Positions 1 to 12,555 of a stretch of 64,000 nt of DNA are shown in pieces. The notes beneath the pieces were generated by a model. It was not told where the DNA came from, made no database searches, and was given only the letters and a program-made list of their open reading frames with translations. The stretch spans positions 68,951 through 132,950 of the forward strand of contig KN834815.1 in the NCBI GenBank assembly GCA_000827265.1, read 5' to 3'. A program made the translations under genes and the position numbers. Positions within the stretch are counted from its first letter, which is position 1; every line of letters starts with the position of its first letter. This DNA comes from Collybiopsis luxurians FD-317 M1. Lineage: Eukaryota; Basidiomycota; Agaricomycetes; Agaricales; Omphalotaceae.

Positions 1-1585
1 ACCTACGCTCTAAAGCGACTTTGAAGCTGACACCTGGAAGTATGAGAAACATGAGCTGTCTCCTTCTCAGGAGTGGTGTTTTGGCGACCACAGGATACAC
101 ACATCCTATGGGCCGTCAGTGTATAGCTGGGAGGAGACTAGGTCACTGGCCGATGACCCATGAAGTGCTCTTGAACCATTAGCTGGCCCAGTCAAGTATC
201 ATGTCACTTACAATTTTTCATGTTTTCAAAGTGATCACCGAGATGGAGATTCCAGCTATAGCAACCTTTTTCCATGTTGGCGCTCGACGAAGTCGAAAAA
301 ACTGTACCGCTCAGTATGATTAGTGACACGACATGTGGTGCAGGAGCTCGTAATGTCTCTTCTTCGAGAACCAATCTGCAAATGCACTCATCCGACTCCA
401 GGTCCGAGTATATTCAAGTCTTTAAAGGACTAGCATAACACAGCTCCTCACTGTCGCTTTACATTCACCGGCCCTCTCGACTCTGCACCGCAGGTGAACA
501 CATCCCCGAAAGCACCAGTGCTACCAAAACCGCTGATACCAAATTACTTAATGATAAGAATCAAGGGTGTACCCCATTATCATTGCACCTTATCGTGATC
601 ATGCCCGAGGGCTATTTTCTCGCTTTCGGATGCAAAAGCAAAGGTAAAAATTACTTTTTGCCCTGACGGAGCAGAAAACATATCCATATTCTGGCAGTGA
701 GATCACGTATTCGCCATTTTGCATGCGATCGTTCCAAATCACCATGCGTTTTGCAAAATAGGAGGATGTATGGCGCGATGTGGCATTCACCTACAACACC
801 GGATTCTCGTAAAAACCAGTGCGTCTTTTTATTCTCTAGTTGATGCTGCGATCTCACTTTTACTCGTCAAGTGCTCCTTCTATAGCACCACCGTTTAACC
901 CAGTTTGTGCCAAAATCCGGTGCCGAGTGATAATATGTTCGCTTCGAAGCGCGATAATTATACCGTTCTCCATGGGCCTGACAGAATGAATACTTCTGAG
1001 GACAACCACAGTGACAAACATTGTTTATCTACAGGCCGACTGTGTGCACGTTGTTCGCTGAATAAATTGCACAATGAAAAGATTGTCCCATCGTCGATAG
1101 GAGAAGAATACCGTAATATTGACAGGAACGACTTGTATATGGAGAAGCTTTGTTCAATGAATCCATTCTCGGAAGCTGTCTTGAAACTGTTCAGTGGTGA
1201 TTAGTAGGAACTAGAAGGCAAATCCACAGCAATAATTTTGGTAGACTACAACCGGATATACAAGATCAATTGATACTTTGGACGGGTATGGACTCCACTC
1301 TGACACGGCCAATTCGTAAGCGGCTGGATATGAAGTCGGCGTGACGCTAGAGTGTCTGATATCGGCAACAGATTATAAAAAACGATTAATAGGATATCCC
1401 ACCAATGACACCCACAGGAAGGCACTGATCTAAAAGACCAATTACCACCAGCAAGGGGAAGTACCGACTGGGACTGAATGATTTTGCAGAAATAGATGAC
1501 CGAGGAGACGTTCGATGATGACTATGTAAAGCGACCGAATCGAGAATTTGAAACAGACACCGAGTACGTTCAACATCTTAATAGA
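1..1585. other. No supported gene
   Basis: Only short open frames occur on both strands. The longest with a true ATG is 933..1204 (+, 90 codons, Cys-containing, ends in a clean stop), but it has no recognisable family, no signal peptide and no neighbouring splice sites that extend it. I read the stretch as intergenic or decayed sequence downstream of the SF3B4 gene. Confidence 0.5.
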
Positions 1586-2765
1586 CTAGAACTGGGGTTG
1601 CGGCGGAGGTGGTACAGGCATCTGCCCAGGATATTGTTGTACAGCAAAACCAGGCGGCGGGGGTGGGGGAAATGATCCATAGACAGGCATGCCTTGGGGC
1701 GGAGGCATAGGCGGCGGCATCATCCCAGGCATCTGCATGGACATACCCGACGGAGGAGCCATGGGCATCTGCATCTGAGGCATGATGGTCTGTTGGGGGG
1801 TAAAACCAGGGGGAGGAGGAGGTTGCGCAAGTGCGCCAGCGAATTGGCCTTGGTAAGGACCTTGATACCCAGGCATAGGAGACGCGCCAAATGGCATAAC
1901 TGCTGGTGGCGGACGTGCGCTGACAGGTAACGCGTTGTTCTTACGCGCCTGAGCAGCAAGCATACGCTCGGCCTGCGTTCCATGACGCTCACCCTTGCCG
2001 TCTTTTTTGAAGGCATACTGCACGGTGATTGGTTTGTTCATTAAGAACTGGCCATTCATAGATTCGACAGCAGCATCTGATGCCTCAAAGTCGGTGTATG
2101 AAACAAATCCATATCCTTTTGAGGTTCCTGTCCCAGGATCTCGCGCAATCTATTCAATTCTGAGCCAAAGCCAAGAAAAATCTACGTAGCATGATAGCAG
2201 ACGTACCTTAGCGGTAGTAGCCATCATTCCAAAAGCGCTGAAAGTGTCGTATAACAATCTTTCGTCCACATTTTCATCTAGATTTCCAATGAACAAGTTG
2301 GCTCCGACATCTAGTTGTTTCTTATCGGAAGAGGCCTGTACAGACAGAATAAATTAAGGAAAGCTCTCACTCTCACGAGAAGTCCTGGGATGTACCTTAT
2401 TGACCCTGATTGGCTTACCCCATAATTTGATTTGGTTCATTATTTTGCATGCGTATTCAGCGTCTTCCTCCGTTAAAAACTCGCAGAAACCGTAACCTTG
2501 ATGGGCCATTGATATTCGGTCTTTTGGCAGATGAACATTAACTAGATAAAGAAGAAAAATTTAGCCAATTTGAGCTCAAATGACTGGTACAGCTGACGCA
2601 CCAACTGGACCTGCCTGCAGCATCAACTCCCAAATCAGTGCGTCCGTACATCGTTCATCGAGGTTACCCTACAAACCCCTTAGTAACTTGTATAATGAAA
2701 TATCTGTAAAGACTTACCAGATACACTGTGGCTTCCTGGTTTCGGTCATCTTGTGGACGCGACAT
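1586..2765 (-). CDS. SF3B4: Splicing factor 3b subunit 4 (SF3B4/Hsh49), two-RRM protein
   Basis: This is the SF3b subunit of the U2 snRNP that contacts pre-mRNA upstream of the branch site; it acts in the nucleus. Exons on the minus strand: 2765..2718, 2668..2602, 2541..2396, 2335..2207, 2149..1586. Each junction is GT-AG and the frame is kept, giving 317 aa. RRM1 starts at residue 13 with VYLGNLDE and has GYGFCEF; RRM2 has NLFIGNLDE and GYGFVSY. The diagnostic [13 protein letters not shown] motif follows RRM2. The last 110 residues are Pro/Met/Gly-rich, as is usual for the family. The start [15 protein letters not shown] matches the family N-terminus. It is shorter than the human protein only in the proline-rich tail. 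Family assignment is firm; exact intron ends are inferred. Confidence 0.95.
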
Positions 2766-3476
2766 GATATTCGAAAGCAAAAAGTCACCAACAGTCACGC
2801 AAGTCACAAGCGCTGGAGGCGAGCGCTTAATGCCACCCAGGCGCTTACGCGTCAGTGCGGCTCGTTGTCGCGCTTCTATGGAGCAAACGCATGCTTGTTG
2901 CAGAGCGATAATTCCGGACTTGACTGACCTAAAAAAAAAGTTGGACAGCTTGAATGGGGGTTGCGGTTGCGCATACAGCGGCAACAGCTATCAATTTACC
3001 AAACTGAACGAGGGTTTGTTAGGAGACTGATCTCCTCGAGGTTACCTGATCTCCTCTTTCGCCCCTTTTAATTAATCTATGATGCATTTTCTATAGAGAT
3101 AACATATGTGTCCGTTGTCCGAGAATACTCCACAATGAATGGTAATTCTCTGTTCCTCCTTCCAAGTATTTTTCGTCTAACGTATACCTCTCGAAAAAGG
3201 GTACCATGTTCCCGAGAATGCGGTCAGCTTATGTTAACCGGCAGCATCCAAAGCGCGATGTGCCTCTACTGAGTACTGACGCAAATGCGGTCAAGATAAC
3301 GCTGTGGCTATTCCTGTGCGATGAGTTAACGTTGGATGCTAACGATATGTTTTTGATGCACGAATCGCGGTTCCTATTAAAACCCTCGAGGGACCGATTT
3401 CGACTCTAGCCAGTTTTTGCTTGTTCTTTCGGGTGTAAACTTTTGGCCCCCTTGACCAGCTAAACGCTAACAAAAG
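2766..3476. other. Intergenic between SF3B4 (-) and peptide precursor (+)
   Basis: This is a divergent promoter region of about 710 bp. Open frames here overlap SF3B4 exon 1 or lack coding character. No repeat or RNA gene was recognised. Confidence 0.5.
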
Positions 3477-3905
3477 ATGATGTCCAAGCAAGTAATCTTG
3501 CTCTTGCTTACTGTTCTCCTTCTTGGCCTCTTTTCCTCTGCCGCTCCGATCCCGGTGGAGAAGAAAGCTCTGAAGCAGCTCAAGTTGAAGCGAGGAGACC
3601 CCCAGCCTTTCATGAAGCGGGATACTAGCCCCAAACCCTCTGGTTACCCGTAAGTGAGATGAGCCTTTCACACCATGTAGTTGACGATTATCTTCTCCAG
3701 AGTTAAGCGTGACGAGCCTGGTGCTCCCAAGCCTTCCAAGTTTGCTTCTCCATCCCACTCTTGATTCCTGCTGCTAATATGACTGCTGTAGCATCTACAA
3801 GCGAGATGAACCTAACCCTCCTAAACCATCCGAGTGAGTTGTAAGGCACCCAGTGACCAACATTTACTGATTTTGTCCTGCAGAGGTTACTACAGGAGGG
3901 CTTAA
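3477..3905 (+). CDS. Secreted Kex2-processed repeat peptide precursor
   Basis: Exons 3477..3649, 3701..3739, 3792..3833, 3884..3905 give 91 aa. Residues 1-23 are a hydrophobic signal peptide (leucine-rich core, cleavage likely near SSAA-PIP). After a short pro-region ending LKLKR at 39 come four segments, each closed by a dibasic site. They are GDPQPFM-KR, DTSPKPSGYPV-KR, DEPGAPKPSNIY-KR and DEPNPPKPSEGYY-RR, then a final A. The last three share D-x(1-4)-PKPS followed by an aromatic residue. All three introns are phase 2 and fall at the same place in the repeat, just after PKPS, so each unit is carried on its own exon. The second donor is GTTTGC; if that intron is not spliced, the protein ends early as PKPSKFASPSHS. 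The layout fits fungal Kex2-processed repeat proteins, a class that includes RiPP precursors and cell-surface repellents. No DUF3328/UstY gene lies beside it. Function is unknown; it could be a peptide signal, a repellent or a RiPP. Confidence 0.72.
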
Positions 3906-4549
3906 ACAGGACCAAGATATCTCCTTTCAAGACGATCTTGACGATAGCCAGTGAGACTCAATGGCGAACTGCTTCTCATTACCTCGACGTCTAACTATTT
4001 TTCAGTAGCTTTGACCTTGGCTGTCTATACTTATGAATTTCCTCCTCCTCTTTTCTCTCCTTTTTACTATGTACATCCCTTCCGAATGGAACTCTACCAA
4101 AGGGTATATATTCAAGAAACTGTATCCTGTAACGGAACCTCCTCTATGTATAGAATAACTGGATTTTCATATACATTTACCCTGAATTTTTCTGCTGCCA
4201 TTATATGTTGATACTGGGGTCAAACCGCAATGAGTGTTGGTATTAGCATCAACTCATCCGTTTCCTTGTTCCAGCACGTAACACAAAAGCAACAGATATA
4301 AGCTAAGATAAAGTGTTGGGTACATAAGCCCCCTATCCCTCAGGAAGACATGTAAAGCTCAGTAGTGGGTGAGGATGGTCGTTGACAATAGGTGAAGAGG
4401 AGAATGGATTACCGATAAAAGAAAAGAATAATACGATTTCGAAGGATATATGAGCAGATCGTGACGTACGAAAAAGAAATGTCATAATGAGAACGTGAAG
4501 CGTATGGAGGTGCAGGTAGTAGCTCAGTCATCAAAGAAAAATTAGCCCT
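3906..4549. other. Intergenic, convergent 3' flanks
   Basis: This lies between the peptide precursor (+) and CDC42 (-), so it should hold both 3' ends. It is AT-rich, with no coding stretch supported by splice sites or family motifs. Confidence 0.5.
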
Positions 4550-5362
<813 letters not shown>

Positions 5363-6378
5363 GGTTCCGAGTTGGATCTGGTGCAGAAGAAAAAAGTCAA
5401 TAAAGGAGTAAATTCGAAGCGCTTTCAAGGGCAAGAATTCAGCCGCTAGAGCGTGGCAACCGACGAGCCTCGTGGTTATTGCCTACGGATGACCTTGTCC
5501 CATGGCGAGCAGATACTGACCTTTGGAAATACAAGGAAAGCTTATAAAAGGGTGAAAAGCGAGCCTGAAATTCTGAACGGCGTCAAGTCGAAATGGGAAT
5601 TGATCGTCTTCGAGACAAGGAGGGCTAAATCTAGAGGCTTGAAGGAAAACCTTTGCTCTCAAAACTGACAGAGAAATTGAGGACGAAAAGGTCGAAAATG
5701 TATAAAGCGATGGACGCACAGAGATAGAGACGAGCAAATAGATCAACGCTGGTGAATTCGTTGAGGATGAAAAGGGACGGTTCACGGTTGCAACCGTGAC
5801 TAACTAGGCTGTGACACCTCCGCCTCCGCCGAGCCTCCGGAAGCCGGTGGCGTTTCAGGTTTCCTGATTTCAAACTAACCATGAAGATAGTCTCATTAAT
5901 CGATGATACACCATATGTACAAGTCATTATTTTGTTCTTGACAGAGATCTACGATGCGAAATGTACCTCTCAAGCTCACTGCTAGCATGATAATATACAC
6001 AAGCCTCTTGCGCCCTCCAAAAAGTGCTCAGAGAAAAAAAAAATTACCGCAGAGATACCGTAAGCGCAAATCCATCTGCTACCTGCTATGAAACTTTGCT
6101 TTTCTTACTCGAGTCTTGTACGAGATGTATGAGCAGCAGAATAGGTGACAAGCAAAACAGGTACGTACCGGTGTTTGTGTACGCAGGTTGTGACCACCAG
6201 CTTAGAAGTCCAGCCTTCGTCCCAGTGACTATACATCCTCCGTTAGGGACGTCCAAACTCTGATGACAGACGTTATGAGCTGACACGCGACACAAAAAAA
6301 ACTCTAACAAACCGCTGCCGCAGTCACCTCTTCGTCTAAACAGAGCTGATGAGGGGACAAATCATTGCAATCAGGTGC
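5363..6378. other. Intergenic between CDC42 and the WD40 gene
   Basis: This is about 1 kb upstream of CDC42 and downstream of the next minus-strand gene. Short frames are present on both strands but none has domain features. A GC-rich patch lies near 5810-5850. It is probably the CDC42 promoter and leader. Confidence 0.5.
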
Positions 6379-9300
6379 TTATCTCGCACCTTCTCCCCGG
6401 TCCCTATCTTCTAGGCCATGATCCAATCCATATACTAGCGTTCCCTTCTTGGTATCCCATATGAGGGCGCAGCCCTTCACGTCTCCAAACAAAACGCCTT
6501 GACCGCGCGCAGTGAATAAAGCCCCAAATATTCGCTGAGGCTGCGCCTCGGTTTCCTTGTTAGAGAACGACTGTTCTAGCTTGCCTTTTCGATCGTCTCT
6601 GAGCCCAACGAGGCGGCAGACGCCAGGACACGCTATTCATTTAGTTTGTTTAATTAATATCGTAAGCTCAAGCAAAAAAAAAATTACCTACATATTAACA
6701 CATGCGTTCTCGCGGGATTGATGTCGATGGAGAGGCTGCAAGGAAGAAGCGTAAGCTTGGAGCAAGTCTTTCAGTGGAGAATGAACGCACATTCTCGTCT
6801 TCAGGAATGACCAAGCACGCAGAGTGCCATTTGGTACTTCACACGACCATCTATCGAATGCGCAATTAGCAGCTTTCGGGGAGTTAAAAAAAGATCCAAG
6901 TCAACACCGACAAGACACCATCAACTGTACCACCAAGAAGAGTAGAACCGTCGTCGATGAACATGAGCGCGGTGGTATTAGATCGAAGGATCGACCGCTG
7001 GGCTTGCCAAGAACCTGAAGCAGTTGCGTCCATCTAAGATGTAGTCATTCGAGAAAGGTTGCGGACCTTTTACCCAGAACCAGATTTTGATCCCTTCCGC
7101 GGGCAACGAGACAGCTATCTTGTCTTTATGATACGCTAGACGCATGCCGCTTTGTCCCCCGACGTAACTAGGTGCGATGCCAATGTCGACCACCTTGGCC
7201 CATTGCCAGTGATTGTAGCTCTGCAAAGTGAGAAAGCTGACTAAAGAGTCAATTAATGGAGTGTTCACTTACTGTTCTGGCCCACTTGCTGATCATTCCG
7301 TCTTCACCCAACGAAACAACTCCACCATCATCCTCGAGCCAAAGCACGCTCGTTACCTTTGCATTATGGGACAGACGAGCCATCTCGGTACGTGTTTGAT
7401 TGTTCCAAATACGGATGGTTTTATCAGCGCCTGAGTGTGTGAGCAATAGAGCGCTTAGAACCAATTTATTTGCACTTACAATTTAAAGCCAAAAGTCCAC
7501 CATCCGAACTGGCCGAGATACCAACGATATTCAGATCTCCTTCACCTTTCAGATAGATTGAATAATTGGACTCAAGTGTCGGCCACCGAAACATCCGTTT
7601 GTGCTTTCGCATGGCTTCCACGGTGTCGCTACTGGGGGATGACGGCCGTTCTCGTTTTGTGCCCCGAGTCTGGAGAGGGGACACTACAGGTTTTGGCGGC
7701 AAAGGGTGAACCAGCTGAAGAGGAGGGTTGACGGAGAAAGGCATTGAGACAGGCGGTAATTTGGAAGGGTTTATTGCGAATGCAGCGTTTCGAGGTGATG
7801 CACTGGATTGTGTAGTCGGACTGGAGACTGTAGAAATGATAGGCTGAGAGAAGGGAAGTGGCGCTATGGCGGACTGGTTCTCAGCGAAGATGTCATGATT
7901 GGAAGTTGATGCAACTGATTGGGAATAGGCAACTGATGCCGGAGTTAAGGGTGATAACTTCGTATCGGCAGTAGTGCCATTTGACTTCTGTCTGTTGAGA
8001 GGGAAAGACTTCGGCGAATCTTGGAAAGAACCTGACGGCGAGACTAGGGAAGGCGGATTTGACTTCTCCTTTGGTGCGAGTGGGTCAGAGTTGCTGTCCG
8101 TTGGGGAAATGCGCTGAAAAGCGAATTCTAGGAACGAAACAAACTTAGACACAAGCAATTAGATACTTACATTGGGCTGCATACCTTTGCTATTAGTACT
8201 TGAAGTTACGTTAGCATCTATAGCATCAAGTCGTTTCCATTTAATCTGAACCGGGGGAGGAGGAGGTCTCGGGGATTCGACAGGGGGAGTCGAAATAGGA
8301 GGAGGAGGAGTATTTGAAGGAGGAGAAGGCGAAGGGTAAGACACCAAATAAGAGGTATTGGGTTCTGACTGTTTACGGCTGGAGTTGACATTTGATATCC
8401 CTCTCACGAGAGGTAATCCCGCTCCTACGCCTATGACTAGTTTTCTTTTGGGCTGAGTACCTGTGAGCGCCTTAGGGCCAGATGGAACCGAAGTCGGAGG
8501 TGCAGAAGGCCTAATGCCTAAAGGATTGGAATACGATGCAGACGAAACAACTGCGACGGCCTTTGGAGCGGGAGCTGACCCTTCGTCTTTAATTCGAAGA
8601 CTACGTGGTGCACGAGGGACATTAACTAGATCTTTCGAAGTCTTGCTGCTCGATACAACGGTATTTCGAGGCCCAGTAGGTATGCTCTTGATTGGAACAG
8701 AGGCCTGGAAATTCCACAACAATCCGGGCACTGCTTCGACACCGGGAACTCGAGAGAGACTTTAATCGAGAGACATACCTTGGCTTGTGCTACGACTTGA
8801 TCTATTGAGTCATCCTCCCTCGGCTCCTCTTTAACTTTCAATACTGGTGAGCGCAAGATCGTACTCGCCTTGCACAACAGTAAGTGCTGTAAAAGGTACT
8901 AGAGCGGGATGGAAAACAGACCTGGCTTTGTGAAGGTAGCAATGGACTCTTAGAGCTCGCAATGGTAGAAGACTGTGGGTCGGGGTGTTCACAACGTTCT
9001 AATGACAGGGAAGTGAGCTAAAAGTTCGCGTACCTTGGCTGAGACAGACTTTCCAATTCCAAATTTTATTTAAAAGCTGAAATGAGGGAATTTTACATCG
9101 CGATAAGCTTCATATACATACCTTCTCCAAGAAAGGACTTTTGTTGTGAGCGGGCTGCGATAACTGTTCCATGAACGGGCCGGAATGTACGAAAATGCCG
9201 AGAGCATACCTCACCGACGCTATCGTCTGTTTTTAACTGGTCAATGCCGTCTTTCACTGTTCTCATTTCGCCGGTAAACTCTGTCATAAAGCCGCCTGAT

Positions 9301-10439
9301 ACAAAGGGATTATACACAGGAGATTTTCTGAACAATGTTTTTGGGTACTCAGAAGGTTTTGTTGCTAGTTCATTGGCTGCTTTTGTGGAGTGAAGTAGCG
9401 AGAGAATAGGCAATGGAGACGCGGAATGTGAATTCTGAACGAAGGTGGAGTCAACCTCCTCAGGAGATGGTACAGGCTTCGGTATGATATCGTCCTCCCG
9501 GCTTGATGAGCTTGTTATAGGTGATATTTGCATCTCATCCTCATCATTTGATGAACCGGGTTTAGACAAAGGGAGCATTTCGGGGAGGGAGGTATGCGAT
9601 GGGGACCGCTTTACCGCCATGGGATGAGGCGGTCTTGGAGAAAGTGCTGATGACTCGACAGGGGAGTCCAAATCCATGGGAGAAAGACTGCGTTCTTGGA
9701 CTTTCGTCTACTGCTATTAAGATGTCATTTTTGGGGGAAAGCGTAAGAAAACTTACGTGCTGTGTTGAGGTGTCCACTCGCGATAGGTACGGAGAGAACT
9801 CAGTTTGAACATACATGGACCGCAACGAAGAAAAGGTCTGAACAGACGCAGATGAAACTGATGGTTGTAATTGCACGGAAACAGCTCGTAAGGATGGTTG
9901 CGCTTGAATATGGATAGAGGAGGTGTGGGGGGTCGCTTGCACGCCGATGGATGTCTTCTCAACCGTCGAACCTTCTGTGAGTGTATTGGAATGGGAGAAG
10001 CATGTAGAAGTGGGCATTAATACTGACCGTCTGGTTTCTTCACCCAAGCGCGCCTCATCTTCGGGGGAAGCGCATTCTTTGGCAAGGGCGGTATATCCCC
10101 ATCCCCTAGCCCTTCCGATAGTTCGGATGGGTTGTCGGAGGACACAATTCCAGTGAGCAGGACGGGACGATCCTTGAACCTCTCATCTTCAACAGTCAGA
10201 AGAATCTCTTTACCAGCAGTGATCGTGAAACGTTTTTGTGCGAAGAGTTTGAAATGTACGCGAGAGGATGAAGACTGTCCTTCTTCGTCATCACTAGAGT
10301 CATCAGAAGGATCTACGCGTCGTAAAATAACATGGGCTTTTGAATTTGAATGGTGGTGGCAAAACCGAAGTGAACTTTTCACGCCGAGTACTGAGGATAT
10401 TAGAATTCCTTCACTGGGTACCGCGAAGGAATCATCCAT
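6379..10439 (-). CDS. Large WD40-repeat protein with disordered N-terminus, unrecognised subfamily
   Basis: Exons: 10439..10028, 9974..9757, 9707..9210, 9163..9122, 9076..9034, 8998..8922, 8886..8779, 8704..8171, 8113..7480, 7430..7273, 7220..7067, 7014..6912, 6850..6791, 6735..6692, 6632..6379. All 15 join in one frame to 1112 aa, which is strong support for the model. Residues 1-140 are acidic and end in KMRRAWVKKPDG. About 140-800 is Ser/Pro-rich low complexity with a PPPPP run and basic clusters (GTKRERP, MRKHKRMFR) that could be nuclear signals. The C-terminal third is a WD40 propeller: DGGLLALNCADKTIRIW, EDDGGVVSLGEDGMISKW, KIWFWVK, DGSTLLGGTVDGVLW, GDVKGCALIWDTKKG. I cannot name an orthologue; a scaffold or regulatory role is only a guess. 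It shares a 317-bp divergent promoter with the next gene. Confidence 0.85.
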
Positions 10440-10756
10440 TCAGTAGATATTAAGTAAACTGTGGCCAGTAGCTGCGAATGAAGCAAGAAAAGATTGACAG
10501 AGAAAAGAGAAACGGTGGTTCGGGATGAGTACTGCGCCTCGAAACTTACGGAGTTCACTGAAAAGAAAGAAATTGCACGTGGTTCGCCACCGGGCGCTTA
10601 TTGGCTCGTAATCCCGATTGCGTAGTTTGATTGCCGAAGACTTGCCGGCCGAGATGACGACACCAATAATTTAAGTCATTTTTCCGACTCCAAACCTGTT
10701 CTGACCTTGACCACCACTATCGAGAACGCTTACCATTAAACGAGTTTTTCTACGCG
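10440..10756. promoter_or_regulatory. Divergent promoter between WD40 gene and 445-aa gene
   Basis: This is a 317-bp head-to-head interval. The pyrimidine-rich stretch before 10757 resembles a fungal start-site region. No specific factor site was recognised. Confidence 0.4.
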
Positions 10757-12094
10757 ATGCAGGCTGCATCGCACGGAGCATGGCGAGGGACTCGTCATGT
10801 TCACACTTCATTTTCTGGCATTAGTCCAGGGAATGCAGTCAGATCTATACATACCCCAGCTTACACTAGATTCACATCCCCTGGAACTGCGAAACGAATT
10901 GCTTCGCAAGCCCGTACCGTTTTATTTCGTCTTGTCGGCCATCTAACCGCTCCGGGCCTTTCTGCAACACCAGCTTCCTTCCAACATGCGATTCGAGGTT
11001 CAGCCCCGGGACGCATGAGCAGTATTCAAGAAAGACTGTCATTTTCTGCTAGAAATGCTCTTGCTCGTCCAGCGCAGCAGCGTTTCTTCCCTCGCGCCCC
11101 CACGTTTGCACCACGTTCCATCACTCAGGTAGGACTTGGCACTGCGAGAAACTTTTCCTCCGGTCGGTCAGTTTTCCAAAACTTTGTCGAAAATGTACCC
11201 ATCACTGGCCGGGCTCTTTACGAGGCTGACTGGGATGTTCGTATGCAATCTGAGAGAGATGCAATGAAGAAGAGCTTAAAGGGTAAAAGTTCAAAGGCAG
11301 GACCAAAAGAAATGCTAAGGGCGAAGAATGTCATTTCCTCGATTTCTGTTCCTGATACCACACCTGAATCAGCACCGGAGATGGATCATTACTTCGCTGC
11401 TCCAAGTAACCCTTCTGTGACCACTACTCTGTATATCCCTCTTGCCCCCACTCCTACCCATCGCGTACCTCTGCCCCCCGATATCTCTGAACATTCGTCC
11501 TTGCTCCCTCTCCCTTCCCTGGCCTCCATCCATAATTCTCATGAAGTACATTCCTTGCGCGTCTCTGCTCTGTTTTCCCGTCTTGACGCCGCCAACGTTT
11601 GGGAGAGAGGTGTATTGTGCTCTGCCTATTCCGAGCGTGCTAATCCAGGCTTGTGCAACATCCTAAAGGTGGAGTTTGTGGGCTGGACAGAAGCCGAAGT
11701 GCGCAGTGTCATTGGAGAAAGCGGTACTGGCTGGTGTGCAATCGAGGAGGTTAGCAACGTAAAAGACGAGCTCGAAGACGAGACCTTTTCGGATGCATCC
11801 TCTGTCTTGTCTGTAATCTCCGAAGAAGAGAGCATGGAATGTTCTTTTACAGTTGAACCTGCTCACTCTCTTGTTCTACCAACACTAGACTTTTCATCAA
11901 CTTTCGTTGCTTCTTCTCCCCCAGCAACACTTAACGATGATCTATTCTCGGAAGCAGAGTCGGACCCCTGGGTAGATTCTTTTTCAGATGGAACTTGGGG
12001 AGATAACGGTTACTTAGAATTCAGCTCCGATTTCATGACCAGAGTCAATACTAGGGATCAGTGGTCCTCATCCACTAGCGATGTATCTGTCTGA
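10757..12094 (+). CDS. Hypothetical 445-aa protein, possible mitochondrial precursor
   Basis: This is a single-exon gene of 445 aa with its own ATG and a clean stop. The first 150 residues are rich in Arg, Ser, Ala and aromatic residues and almost free of acids, which fits a mitochondrial presequence or an arginine-rich disordered head. A more conserved-looking segment follows: FQNFVENVPITGRALYEADWDVRM (about 147-170), then a Pro-rich linker. A compact part around SHEVHSLRVSALFSRLDAANVWERG is next. The last 110 residues are Ser/Asp/Glu-rich with repeated SDASS, FSEAESD and SDGTWGD. I do not recognise a family. It is divergent from the WD40 gene and in tandem with the following gene. That the frame is real is supported by its length without introns in an otherwise intron-dense region and by low stop density in this frame only. 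Confidence 0.75.
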   Translation: MQAASHGAWRGTRHVHTSFSGISPGNAVRSIHTPAYTRFTSPGTAKRIASQARTVLFRLVGHLTAPGLSATPASFQHAIRGSAPGRMSSIQERLSFSARNALARPAQQRFFPRAPTFAPRSITQVGLGTARNFSSGRSVFQNFVENVPITGRALYEADWDVRMQSERDAMKKSLKGKSSKAGPKEMLRAKNVISSISVPDTTPESAPEMDHYFAAPSNPSVTTTLYIPLAPTPTHRVPLPPDISEHSSLLPLPSLASIHNSHEVHSLRVSALFSRLDAANVWERGVLCSAYSERANPGLCNILKVEFVGWTEAEVRSVIGESGTGWCAIEEVSNVKDELEDETFSDASSVLSVISEEESMECSFTVEPAHSLVLPTLDFSSTFVASSPPATLNDDLFSEAESDPWVDSFSDGTWGDNGYLEFSSDFMTRVNTRDQWSSSTSDVSV

Positions 12095-12555
12095 TCGCAT
12101 TACGTATTTTTTCGCTTTTACATATAGTCTGCTTATTTCCTGTAACCGCCGCGACGGAAAACACTCTTTATTCCTCTCCAAAGTTTCTTCTCTACTTTGT
12201 ATCCATGTGTAACAATCACGGTAACGAATAATATACACGAATTATCTTGGAAAAAAGGCTCAAATCGTGAGAAATTGAGCCGCAGGCGACGATGGACATA
12301 GACGTCGACCCCTATCCGTTTGAAATTATCGTATCTAGGAGGGGATGTAACAAAAACCTTCAGGAGAATGACAAGCCGTTCATTAGGACTGAACAACTCC
12401 CTCAAACGATTGCTTGAACCTGCTTGCCCTTTTGGACGTGCTCGTTATATTCGTCGTAATTGTTCAGTTGTAGGAGTGCATTCACCTCCCTCACAGTTCG
12501 CTTCCTCCCGCCGGCTCCTTCGCGACTCTAGTATTCTGGTATAGCATCGTAAAGC
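12095..12555. other. Intergenic
   Basis: This is 460 bp between two plus-strand genes. Open frames at 12133..12405 (-) and 12320..12544 (+) lack ATG starts or family features. It probably holds the upstream gene's 3'UTR and the downstream promoter. Confidence 0.45.

Noticed and set aside
1694..2016. Arg/His-rich frames in the SF3B4 tail region
   Set aside because: They are alternative frames of the proline/methionine/glycine-rich tail.
3339..3758. 139-codon minus-strand frame overlapping the peptide precursor
   Set aside because: It has no domain, and the plus strand explains the region with a signal peptide, dibasic repeats and three aligned introns.
11369..11866. Several frames opposite or overlapping the 445-aa gene
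   Set aside because: They are shadows of a long intron-less coding frame and have no motifs of their own.
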